64,000 bases of DNA, from NCBI RefSeq assembly GCF_001659605.2, contig NC_035168.2:7434058-7498057 (forward strand), written 5' to 3'. The position numbers and the translations under genes were made by a program. The notes under the pieces were generated by a model. The model was not told the origin of the DNA. It was given only the letters and a program-made list of their open reading frames with translations, and searched no databases. Origin of the DNA: Manihot esculenta (lineage: Eukaryota > Streptophyta > Magnoliopsida > Malpighiales > Euphorbiaceae). Of the stretch, positions 44,583-55,136 are shown piece after piece (the stretch's first letter is position 1; every line of letters begins with the position of its first letter).

Positions 44583-46724
44583 TGTAATACCCGACTAGAC
44601 CCCGGTATCGAAATTTCTACCTTTCGGCAGAATCTCCATTGGAATCCGGAATTCTCAGATGTCGGAGCCTTCTAGAAGGTTAAAATAAAGGTTTTCTGAA
44701 ATGTTTCTATATGTTTTTATTGTTTTAATGAAGAAAGAAATTGAGTTTTGAAAAGAAAAGAGCTTGAGGGAAAAACCCAGGTTTGGCCGCCGAACCTCAT
44801 GTTCGGCCGCCGAACATGGGGCTGATGCGGAGGCACTTTTGGCCCCCGAAGGTGGTCTGGCCAACCACCTATAAAGGACCCCCTGTCCGAAAATGGGCGA
44901 GTTTTCTCTCTCCATTTCCGGGCAAGGTGAGTCTCCGCCACCCCTTGTCGATCTTGTGCTTTTCCTTCAAGTCTCTCATGATTTTTATGAGTTTTTATCT
45001 TGTTTTTGAAGATTTTAAGCTAAGATCAAAGTTTTGAAGCTTGGAGACCCTCGGAGCTCATTCCTCCATATCTCCAAGTTTGGGATCGCATCTCCTCTCG
45101 ATCATCAAGAGGTAAGTGTAGATCCTCCTCTTCTTTTAGGTTTTAAGTGAGTTTTAAGGGGTTTTAAGGGTGTTTAATGCATGACTAGAGTAGATCTAGA
45201 ATGTTATGGTTTATGTTAGTTTAATGATAAATGTGATGCTATGTTGATGTTTGTTGGGGTTTAGGCTAGTTTTATGCCCCTATGTGCTTGAAAATGTGTT
45301 TATGCATGTTTTAGAATAGTTGGATGCAAGTTGGAAAGTTTTGGGTAGCTGGATGAGTGAGGTGGAATCAGGTTCTGCCCTTCGGGAGGACCCAGGTTTG
45401 GCCGCCGAACCTGCCTATAGAGACAGCTTTGGCCGCCTAAACTCGCCCCCGAAAGTTTGGACTTTCAGCTCTGGAGGGAAGTTTCGGCTGCCGAACCTGC
45501 CCCCGAAAGTGCTTGACTTTCGGATCTGTGGAGGACTTTTGGCCGCCGAATTCTGCCCCAGAAAGTGCCTGACTTTCAAATCTGTAGGGACCTTTGGCCG
45601 CCGAACCTGCCGCTGAAAGTCCCCTTTGCTTGTTCTGCATGCATGTTTTATGATGTTTTTGGGGAGTTTTTTAGAGTCATGTTAGAGTATGTTTGGTCCC
45701 TCATTTGAGTCCACCTGTGTAGGATCGGACCTGAGGAACCGAGGTGATCAGTAGTGAGATAGCTGCTTTAGAGTTAGTTCAGAGTCAGCCAGAGGTGAGT
45801 AGAACTAAACTAATCTTTTATTGCGAGAAATCAAATATTTTAAGCATGTTCATGCATCATGTATATGTAATAGGTTGGTTGCATTAGACCTCACGAATAT
45901 GCCGCATTGCATAATTGGTTGTTGATGTGGATGGACAACAGGACGACCCATTAGCCCTCTAGATGTTATGTTATGTAATGAAAGACCAGGGCTGCCATTC
46001 TATGCCCCTGGCACAGAGTATAGGAAAGACCAGGTGTGGCCTGCACTACGCACCTGGCACACAGCTTATGTTATGTAATAGAAGTCCTGAGGAGCTCCAC
46101 CGAGGGCTGGGCACAGAGTAGAGGGATTTTTGGGTCAGTCCATCCGTGATGTGAATTGTTTGTATTGTGATGCATTCCATAAAAGTATATGTTTATTAAA
46201 TTGTTTTCACTGTTCTGCTCATTGGGCTTTTATAGCTCACCCCTCTCCCCTAATCCCCAGGTTTGCAGGAGCACAGGTAGCTATGGGAAAGTCAACAAGG
46301 TTATGGTATAGTCTATGTAATAGATTAGTAGTGGACATGTAACGTAATATAAGGTATTGTTCAGTAATGTAATGAGGATTAGTATTGTGCTTGGCCCTAA
46401 TATATGGTTAATCCCTTTTGTACATGATCTTTATGTAAATGTTTTAATGATAAGTTATGTTGAACCAAGCTTGATGTATGAGATGTTGACCCAGTTGGAG
46501 CATTTGATGAGGGCTCCAGTATGGGGTTTTTATGTTTACAGTTTTAGTGCATGCATAGGTCAAGCTTGGTATATGAAAAGTTTAAAGTTTTTATGAAAAT
46601 GTATGATCATATATGGGATTTTATCAGATGTACAGGATGTATGTTAGGCTTGCTACGGGTTCCGGCGACCTTAAGTCTATCTGAATCCTAGCGCCGGTAG
46701 CGGTCCGATTTTTGGGTCGTTACA
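44583..46724 (+). mobile_element. Solo LTR of a Tekay-type element (2142 bp, TSD TTCTA)
   Basis: Begins TGTAATACCC and ends GGGTCGTTACA; perfect TSD TTCTA at 44578-44582 and 46725-46729 in the protease gene of element 6. It has GCC-box palindromes at 44780-44850 upstream of TATAAAGG (44870-44877) and a second cluster at 45395-45620. At 45985-46115 it holds two CCAGG...CCTGGCAC units plus one GAGGGCTGGGCAC unit, linking the repeat types of the other LTRs. Confidence 0.92.
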
Positions 46725-47355
46725 TTCTAGGACTCCCTTGGGGTAAACAACAGACCGGTCGGCCAACTGAATCACTATGCTAGTGCCCTTAAGTGTACCT
46801 GCATTTAATGAGTTATAGATGGAAAAAAGGCATAACATTAATTGATTCCCCAAGGTCACACATAGCCTTCTTTATCCCCACATTGCCTATTTTGCATGAA
46901 ACAGCAAACATTCCTCTATCTTTGCATTTGGCGGTAAGTTTTCTTTATATGACAGCTGGGACACACTCCCCCACACTTACTTTCTCACGTTCGGCAAGTT
47001 TCCTTCGATTGGTGCATAGCTCTTTAAGAAATTTGACATACCTCGGTATTTGTTTGACAACATCTAGTAGAGGTATGTTGATTTCCACTTTGTGAAGTGT
47101 CTTAAGTATTTCTCTTTCTTCTTTTTCTTTTTGAGATCTTGCAATTCTTTTTGGAAAGGGGGGAGATACCTTAAATTTTTTCCTTTGGTTACTGACCTGT
47201 CTTGGCCTACTTTGGTCTGGGTTCTGCTTGGGTCGTCGATTTGGGCAAATCGACTTCTGCCTTTTCTGGGGATTTGGAAAAATCATCTCTGCAAGGCAGT
47301 TTTGTCCATCCACTAATTGGGTCCAAGATTTGGGAAAATCGATGCCCTGCAACAT
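46725..47355 (-). pseudogene. Element 6 gag-protease linker and protease N-terminal part
   Basis: Segments 46945-47355 ([40 protein letters not shown]) and 46725-46859 ([20 protein letters not shown]) match element 3 protein between gag and protease. The active-site segment (CDLGASIN in element 3) lies around 46840-46870, where the frame is disturbed. Confidence 0.75.
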
Positions 47356-49059
47356 TTTTCGTCAGTTTCTCCTCAACAACCTGTTTCTGCATTTGGGCAA
47401 ATCGCTGCTCAGCCCTGCTGTCTTAAAGCTCTTTTCCACTTCTTAATGTGATGGCACTAGCATTCTACCTTGGATTGATCTCAGTTTGGGAAGGTAGCCT
47501 TCCTTGTGATTCAAGCTTACTTACGGATGTGGCTATTTGACCCACTTGTTGTTCAACGTTTTGCATCGTATTTGCTAAAGACTTTACGATCTCTTCAAGG
47601 GGTGTATTAGATTTCTGAGGTGCTGCTTAGGCTGGATTTCTTTGCTAATAGTTTGGATATTGATTGGCCCTTGCATATCCCTCCAACCTGGGTTGTAGGT
47701 GTTAGAATAGGGATCATACCTTCTTTGCCCATTAAATCCTTCAACTGCATTGACTTGCTAGTCCTCTTCTTGAAAGGAAGGGCATAGGTCAGTTGGGTGG
47801 CTCATGTTTGCACATATCCCGCACGGTTTTAGTTGATGAATTTGTTGAGCTTGTTGGGCTTGCCCCATAATAAGGCTATGAACAGCATTGGTTAGATCAA
47901 AGATTTGGGATGCTAAAGAGGATGTACTTACCTCGTTTACCCCTCTTGGTAGCTGTTCTTGGTCCCCAAATTGCTATGAGGCTGCTGCCATGGTGGAAAT
48001 TAAATCTCTTATGGCTTGAGGTGTCTTGTCTTCAATTGATCCTCCACATGCTGCATCAATAAATTTTCTTTTCGAAGGTAGCAAACCACCATAGAAGTAT
48101 TTGATGAGTGATTTGTCTAAAATGTCATATTGAGGGCAGCTTGTGCACAATTTTTTGAATCTTTCCCAATACTCATATAGGGCTTCAGAATGTCTTTGCC
48201 TTATACCACTTATTTCTTGACGGATATCAATGACTTTTGAGGTTGGGAAGAATTTGCTCAGGAATACTGTCACCATACCAGCCCATGATGTGATGGATCC
48301 AAGTGCCAAGTAGAACAGCCAATCCTTGGCATAGTCATCAAGGGAAAAAGGGAAGACTTTAAGTTTAACATGCTCTTCGAAAATACCTTGGGGTCTCATG
48401 GTTGAGCACACAATGTGGAATTCCTTTAAGTGCTTGTGCGGGTCCTCATTTTCTAGACCTCTAAATTTGGGAAGGAGATGGATTAGGCCTGTCTTTAATT
48501 CAAAGGGTGCTATCAAGGGGGGATAGGCAATGCACAGGGGTGCCTGATCTCCTACTGCTATAGCTAGCTCTCGAAGTGTCCTCTCGCGCGGCTGTGGGGC
48601 TCGGATGGCTGCGTTTTCAGCTTTGACTTCTCCATGTACAGCAAGTGGTTTAGCCATTGCTTGATTTTTAGGTGCAGCAGTCTGTATTTCTTATTATGGT
48701 TCAAGTACAGCAGCAACAGGTGTTGCAGCAGGTGCAACACCAAGTGTTGCAGCAGGTGCAACACCAAGTGTTGCAGCAGGTGCAACAGCAGGTGTTGCAG
48801 CAGGTGCAACAGCAGGTGTTGCAGCAGGTGCAACAACAGGTGTTGCAGCTGGTTCAATGAATTCTGCAGTAGGTTCAGTAGCAGTTTTATTAGAAGGCTT
48901 GACAGCAGATTGAATGGTAGATACTAGATTCATTGTTGTCACTGATGAAGACGGTTTTGAGGCTTGGTTCCTCAGGTGTGCTTGCTTTCTCAAGCTCTTG
49001 GTAGTGCGTTCAATCTCTGGATCATAAAAAAGAGTTTCTTTACGGCTAGCCCTGATCAT
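47356..49059 (-). pseudogene. Element 6 gag, decayed, with 24-bp minisatellite
   Basis: Starts MIRASRKETLFYDPEIERTT (49059), matching the element 3 gag start. It then enters a VAPAATPA repeat encoded by a 24-bp minisatellite and a frameshift near 48690. A capsid-like domain follows in 47974-48657 ([40 protein letters not shown]). After 47974 stops accumulate through the zinc-knuckle region (near 47790-47830). Non-functional. Confidence 0.85.
48715..48852. repeat. 24-bp minisatellite in element 6 gag (about 5-6 units)
   Basis: Unit TGTTGCAGCAGGTGCAACAC plus CAAG, with variants. Each unit has 7-base inverted arms TGTTGCA and TGCAACA. The period of 8 codons keeps the reading frame and gives VAPAATPA repeats. 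Element 3 gag has only a loose Ala/Pro-rich stretch here. Confidence 0.9.
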
Positions 49060-49088
49060 AAAAGAAAAATAAGTTAGTTAGATCAAAT

Positions 49089-49105
49089 TCCCAGCAACAG
49101 CGCCA
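49089..49105 (-). other. Decayed primer binding site of element 6
   Basis: TGGCGCTGTTGCTGGGA on the minus strand versus TGGCGCCGTTGCCGGGG in element 3. Two of the changes are C to T at CG sites. Confidence 0.75.
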
Positions 49106-49110
49106 ATTTT

Positions 49111-50595
49111 TAATAGCGGTTGTCAAAACTGTCAAAAATAACCTATTAACAATCAACAAAAATAACTTATAGATAGTGGCAATAGAGTTGAACCATAGGG
49201 ATTTGATACTAAAAACTCTCCTAACTATGACTTGGGCAAATTAATAATAAAAGTAAAATAAAGGGGGTTTGTTTTTTATAATATTGAACTAAAATTAAGA
49301 CTAAGTAATAAAAGAGCAATATTTAAAAGAAGAGTAAATCAATAATAGAAAGACTCTAGTCGAACTATAGAATCCATTTCAGTTTAGAATTGATCATTGA
49401 TACTTTCATATCTCTATTTATTTCAATAAATTGGTTTAGGTTGTGGAAGACACTTCTCACAACCAAATTCCTCCTTAATTTTAGTTTGATTAGGAAACGT
49501 TCGCTAATTAAACACTAGTTAACAAGTTGCCAAGGAACGTCCTTGGGGTTCTTCACTTTTCAACTGTTAATTGCATTAAGAAATAGAGAAACTCAATTCT
49601 AACCTTTCCAACTGCGTGGTTAAGTTAGATCATGCAACCAATTATTACTTGTGCTCAAATAATCTAAGCAATTATGGACCTAAATTATTCAAACTAACAA
49701 TATATTGCTTATGCAATTAAAAAGTAACAGGACTTAATTGATTCTAAAAGCAAGGCAATAATAACATGAAGATCAAGTTGCATAAATATTGAAAAATAAA
49801 AGTTTAACAATGGAGTTTTAGATCTTCTAATTCATAACAAAACTAAAATTTCTCCAACTTCAACTAGAGATTAAGGTTTTTAGCCACTCATGGTGGACAA
49901 AGAATACATAAAAGAGAAAAGAAGAAAAGGAGAGAGAGAGCTGCTTGTGTTGCTGCCGAAAATTCTGATATCTTTTCTTGTTGGTTGCTGCCTCTTTTTA
50001 TAAGTGAGAAGTCCTAATCCTTCTTGGAGTTGGAATCCTATTTTGACTTGGTCTTTGATTCCTTCTTTGATTTTGTATTTTAGTATGAATAAAAATCCTT
50101 TTGGTGAAGGACTTTCTTTAGCGTCGTTCCTGGAGTTATCATAAGATTGTTCTTGGTGTATTTGAAGTATGATAGGACTCTAAGACGTTTGAATCTTTGA
50201 ATTTATGCTTTTCCCGCGCTGCTGTATTTTCTTACTGGAGTTAGTTGATTTGGGCAAATCACTTGCCCAAATCATTTCTGTGAATCACCTTCGGGTTTCT
50301 GCTTCAGCTTTCTTCAGGTGATTTGGTCAGCGATCTAGGCAAACTATTTTGGGCATATCGAGTCTTGAGTGTTTAGCTTTCTCCTTCTACAGCTGCTTCA
50401 GTCATTCTTTGGGGCTTGATTTGGCCAAATCACTTCAGCCAAATTGATTCTTCAGTATTTTCTGCTATTTTTCTCCAAGTTTCTATTTTTTAAATTTTCT
50501 GTAAAAACATTATAAAAATACAAATTAAACTAGGAAAATGCATATTTAAATAGTAATAATGATAGTAAAAATATAGCTAAAATTATGCTTGATCA
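49111..50595 (-). repeat. 5' LTR of element 6, 1485 bp
   Basis: Starts TAATAGCGG (expected TGATAGC, one change) and ends CTTGATCA. Leader palindrome at 49530-49546; TATA-like box (minus) near 49994-50002. Followed by CTGGC, the mutated TSD copy. Confidence 0.9.
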
Positions 50596-51300
50596 CTGGC
50601 TCACTTTTGGATAACTTTATAAAAGCGCTTTGGGACTGAACTTCAATACAATAGTGATGTCCATCCCTAAATTGATGGTCAAACTGAAGTGGTGAACCAC
50701 ACTCTTAGCAATCTTCTATGTTACATCTGCAATGATAAGAAAACTGCTTGGAATCTTACTCTTGCTTAGGCAGAATTTACTTACAACAGTTCTGTCCATA
50801 ACTCTACAAAGATGTCACCCTTTGTAGTTGTGTACAAAAAAATTCTTGAGCATACAGTTGATCTTATTACCCTTTCTACAGGTTTTCATAACAGTATTAC
50901 AGCAAACAACTTGGCAAATCAGCATTTGGATATTTTCAAACAAGTACAAGCCTTACGGAAGCTAATGATAAGTATAAAGCTGCAACTGATAAACATAGGC
51001 ATTTCAAGTCCGTCAATGTTGGTGATCAAGTTATGGTGTATTTGCTCAAAGAACATGGTAGAGGATAGAAAAAGATTGACTCAAAAAAATTGGTCCATTC
51101 CGGATTATTTAAAGATTAATGACAATGCCTATATTCTTGACCTCTCAGATTATATGAAAATTTTCAAGACTTTTAACGTAGTGGATCTATTTCAGTATTA
51201 TCCTATTGATGACAACTCGAGGTCGAATTCTTTACAAGTGGAAGGGAATGATGCAAAGCAATTAGTTTTAGATTTTATGGCAGATTTAGACCGGACTTAA
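50596..51300 (+). pseudogene. Element 5 integrase, second part
   Basis: Continues THFWITL, then DGQTEVVNHTLSNLLCY (third catalytic residue Glu) and EFTYNSSVHNSTKMSPF. From 50812 a 162-codon frame carries the integrase C-terminus and a short linker (KNMVEDRKRLTQKN, YILDLSDYMKIF) ending at TAA 51298. Stops occur before 50812. Confidence 0.75.
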
Positions 51301-51379
51301 CTTCTGCTGCCGACGTCCGTTGGAGGCCCATGATAACTTTTCAGAAAGGGAATTTCGAAACGCACAACTTTCAAAAGTG

Positions 51380-51655
51380 TGATGAGGGCTATAGGCCTGT
51401 CACAAAGTTCGAGGTAAAATTCCATCATTTAGACGGTCAATTTTACATTTTTATTATTTTTTAGATTTTTTCATAATTTTTCATAATAAGATTTTTGTTA
51501 TTATAAATAACAATTTTCTTCACTATTTGAGACACTTTTTAATTTTTGAGAATTCAATAAGAAATTTCGATTTCTAACTTTTCATTTTTTTAATTTTCGT
51601 TTTAATCAAACGTTGTTGGTTAAAACTCTTTCGAAGTTTAATCAGTTCTATTTCA
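51380..51655 (+). repeat. 3' LTR of element 5, about 276 bp
   Basis: Aligns with 28742-28961 plus 31223-31267. It ends ATCAGTTCTATTTCA at 51655. The start (TGATGAGGG) is tentative because similarity is weak in the first 40 bases. Confidence 0.75.
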
Positions 51656-52458
51656 AAAATCCTCATGTCCATGTATATTTGAGATGTAAAAATCTACCCA
51701 ATCACCTATTAAAAAAATAAAATAATAATAATTAGTTGTAAATCAATTTGTTGAAATAAAAAAAAAATCCATGTGATAAAAATTATGAATCATAAATAAT
51801 AAATTTTATAGAAAATATGAATATCTATAATCTTAGACAAATGAAAGGCTTTCTGTTTTAATTCTATAAGAATTTTTATGAAAACATTTCATTTACTTTT
51901 CGTTATGGAAGTTGTGTTTTTTAAAATTTATCTTAATTTTTTGTCTAATTATTCTTTGATGATTGATTCCATCTAAGATATATTTTGTTTATATTTGATC
52001 TATTTAATAAGTTTATTAATGAGTATAATAGTCTTATTTTAATGGAGAGAAGAATTTATAATTAGCTTTTCAGAAAATTTCCAAATGAATAATTTCGATA
52101 CAATCTTTCAATTTATTATTTTACTATATTCAATTTTATATATCTATCTATCCATATTTTATATATCTATCTATTCATAGAATATATTGAACGTACAAAA
52201 TGGTTATAACAAAGTATTAATAGCTACTCTTAAAAAAAAAGTTTTTTTTTTCCGGTGCTAACCATTTAATAAATGAAATTAAGTTACAATTCCAACATAT
52301 TTTGGACATTGATTGCAAATTTACTTTTAGAAGTCATACTAGAATCTTGCTTAGCTGCGTTCAAGTTATTAAGACTTAAAAAAGGCTTCTAGGCAAGCTC
52401 ATTCACAACCAAATCCTTCAAGTGGTTGATGTCATACATTTGATATTTCAAGTACGAG
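51656..52458. other. AT-rich spacer right of the retrotransposon nest
   Basis: No gene or clear repeat seen; homopolymers and TATC-type runs near 52130-52170. Confidence 0.6.
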
Positions 52459-52883
52459 GGAGCATTCAGACAATTCGATTTAAAATTGAATCGAACTAAA
52501 TAAATTGAAAATCAAAATATTAGTATTTATGAAAATCAAATTGAATTAATTTTGAATAAAAATTAAATCGAATCGGTCTAATTCGATTCGATTCGGTTCG
52601 ATCAATTGGACTTTTTAATAAACTTTTTATTTTTTACACTTTATTTTTAGTATTCTAAAATTTAATTGAAATATTTTAATTTTAATTATAATTTAATCTC
52701 TTTATATTATCAAAAATAATATACTATTATTAAGTAATCGGTTCAGTTCAAGTTTTTTTTACTTTTTACTAATCAAAATCAAATCAAAAATTAAATCGGT
52801 ATGAAATTAATAAAAAATCAAATCAAATTTCTAAATGAATTCGATTCGATTAATTTTTTCAATTTAAATTGAATACTGCTCAC
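52459..52883. mobile_element. MITE-like element of about 425 bp
   Basis: Imperfect terminal inverted repeats: GGGAGCATTCAGACAATTCG at the left and GTGAGCAGTATTCAATTTAA read inward from the right. The interior is full of complementary AATCGAA / TTCGATT runs, with no coding capacity. The form resembles common non-autonomous plant DNA transposons with GAGCA-TTCGGTTCG ends. No convincing target duplication was seen, so superfamily is not assigned. Confidence 0.55.
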
Positions 52884-54111
52884 TTTTATTCTAAAGTATC
52901 CACTCCATAAAAAATATTAACTAAATAATGCCATCTTTTTAATTTTTTTTTTTTAATTATGAAAAAAAATTGAATGTATAGTAATAATTTACAAACAAAA
53001 TTAATAATGAACAATTTTAAAGAACTTAATAGTTAATTATAAAAAATTGATTTTAAAAACTTAACTGAAAAGCTATATGATTTTTCTATTGTTTTAGACT
53101 TATGCTTATTTATTAATTTTTGGAATAATTTTAAGTTTTAGTGAAATCTTTTTTGCTTAAAAATGGGCTTTACCAAACAAAGAAATGGAACTAGATTCCC
53201 TTTTTATAAACCCAAACAAAGAAAGTTTCTTTTGATAAACCTTAATTAAAGAGAAAGTTAATCCACAACTGCAATATATTTTTCTCCCAAAAAAGCCAAA
53301 TAAAAGGGGAAAACAATAGTAAGGCACAAAGTTTAAACCGAAAATAAATAAAAAATAATATTATATAAAGTAAGTTATCAACGGTGACTATAAAATAATA
53401 AAATAAATTATGAGCTATTATTACATGATAAAAATTATGTAACAAGAATTTGACAAGTAAAAAATACAGTTATGTTATTAGAGACAGATATTCAAATACT
53501 TTAACATTTGGATTATCGTCGAAACTCGCCCTCATCGAATAGGTTGAGTGAATCTTAACACAAAATTATTATTATCAAACACATTTCTATTTCATCAGAA
53601 ATTACGAAATTACTAATTTAATTAATTGAAAATGTTCATTGAGTAATCGACTACATCATCATCGAAATATCAAAAAATATTATATTTATTTTATCCTTTC
53701 ACGGTATAAATTAAAAGTAGAATAATTTCCGAAAAAAATATACACTATGTTTAACATCACTCCATCTCTAAATAATCTATTATTATTTTTTTTTCATAAT
53801 ATTAATTTAATGTCTCTAAGTAATCCATTATTTTTTTTTCAATTTTTCATAATATTAATTTAATGTTAGGGTTGATATCATAAATACTCGTCACCACCTC
53901 AAGTCTCCTTTTTTATATGTTCTAATCAATCACATCATAATCAATCATATCATCTAACCAATCACATCATCATCACTATCTCAAGTCTCTCTCTTATATG
54001 TTCTAACCAATCACATCATAATATTCGATCTCATTGTCAATCTAATATAATTTCATTAAATTCTGATCGCATAATTACTTAAGTAAAATTAAATAACTAT
54101 TATTATTAACA

Positions 54112-54137
54112 ATATATATATATATATATATATATAT
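54112..54137. repeat. (TA)n microsatellite
   Basis: Uninterrupted TA dinucleotides. Confidence 0.9.
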
Positions 54138-54394
54138 TAAATTTTAAAGTTAAAAATAATTTAATAGTTCAAATTCAAATGGTTTCGGCACCAATAAACT
54201 CAATATAATTAATTTTAAATATAAATATATTTAAAATCAATTAGCAAATAATTGTTTCAAAAGGAAAATAATATAATAATTGAAAATATATGAAAATAGA
54301 AAGTACACGAATTTCTATAAAATAAGATAATATTCTTTTTATTCAATGAATAATAAGAAATAAAATTAAATAAGAAATAATACATTATAAAAAG

Positions 54395-54422
<28 letters not shown>
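54395..54422. repeat. (TA)n microsatellite
   Basis: Uninterrupted TA dinucleotides, about 715 bases downstream of the PIN stop codon. Confidence 0.9.
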
Positions 54423-54428
<6 letters not shown>

Positions 54429-54440
54429 AATATAGAAGCT

Positions 54441-55136
54441 ATTTATTTTATTGGAGGGTTCATAATAAGCTTATGGAAAATCAGTATCACTCAGGCACGA
54501 CTTTTACTAAGCTACGAAAAACACTAAACAAGAACCCACCAGTTGCAGTTGCAGCCTCCTGCTACTGCTACACGTGCCACCTTTTCATGCATCTGTGTCC
54601 TCTATTTAACAGACAACCCAGCCTGGGCATACATGTCCTGTAATAATGACTCCCTACTTTTTACACTCTTTTATCATGCCTTAAAAGCCTGATCCATCAA
54701 CACCTCCAACCTATGATCTCTCTTTTCTTTTTTTTTTTTTTTTGTTACAGATTTCTCATGTTTCATGGAGATTCCAATCAGAAATGTGTGGAAAGAGTAG
54801 AAGGAAACATGCTTTACTTTCTCCATTAAAAGAACAAAAGCAAAAGCCACCAAGGCTTCAGATAAAAATACAAAAACAGCCAAAAAGAGAACAAAAGCTC
54901 TAGCCTCCCTTAACTCTCTCTTCACTCTTTCTTTCCATAATCAAAACTAAGTCCTTGAAGAGAAATGTAATCTGTTCATCATCATCTTCTTCTAAGTCCT
55001 CTTCCTAGCTAGTTTCTTCTGATCTCAAAATGCAGTCTTTAGATTGAAGATGTTGTGTTAGACATTGCCCAAAAATCTCATGCCAAATTGGTTAAAAATA
55101 CTACTACTGTAAAAACTAGCTTCTCCTGCTTAATCT
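54441..55136 (-). other. PIN gene 3' flank, probably including the 3' UTR
   Basis: No conserved frame. The transcript end cannot be placed. AATAAA-like hexamers occur on the minus strand near 54442-54447, but nearer AT-rich signals are equally possible. Confidence 0.4.

Larger units (their letters stand above)
34936..50595 (-). mobile_element. Element 6: old Athila-type element carrying two solo LTRs
   Basis: Minus-strand element inserted in element 5 integrase. Its LTRs are 34936-36422 and 49111-50595, visibly diverged (roughly 8% in a 300-bp comparison by eye). The PBS is decayed and all ORFs are broken. The target duplication is CTAAC on the left and CTGGC on the right (3 of 5 match), consistent with age. 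It contains a divergent Athila-type solo LTR (41339-43108) in RT and a Tekay solo LTR (44583-46724) in protease. Confidence 0.9.
28742..51655 (+). mobile_element. Element 5: old Reina-like chromovirus, multiply interrupted
   Basis: Plus-strand element with short LTRs of about 270 bp (28742-31267 without the solo LTR, and 51380-51655). PBS of initiator tRNA-Met type; decayed gag, protease, RT, RNase H and integrase. It is split by a Tekay solo LTR in its left LTR and by element 6 in its integrase. Removing element 6 joins KFL to THFW, restoring the integrase reading. Short LTRs and RT style ([15 protein letters not shown]) suggest the Reina clade. LTR starts are approximate because the two copies are diverged there. 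Confidence 0.8.
52884..54440. other. AT-rich spacer with local duplications and microsatellites
   Basis: No gene seen. Direct duplications at about 53768-53870 (ending CATAATATTAATTTAATGT) and 53885-54025 (CTCAAGTCTC ... ATCACATCATAAT). (TA)n runs at 54112-54137 and 54395-54422. Confidence 0.6.

Noticed and set aside
48634..48927. Plus-strand Cys-rich (CCSRCNTK) and Gln-rich frames
   Set aside because: Antisense and alternate-frame readings of the 24-bp gag minisatellite.
54674..54925. 83-codon minus-strand frame downstream of PIN with a hydrophobic N-terminal half
   Set aside because: Low-complexity hydrophobic run, poly-Lys tail from a T-run, no family resemblance, and it lies in the probable 3' UTR/flank of PIN.
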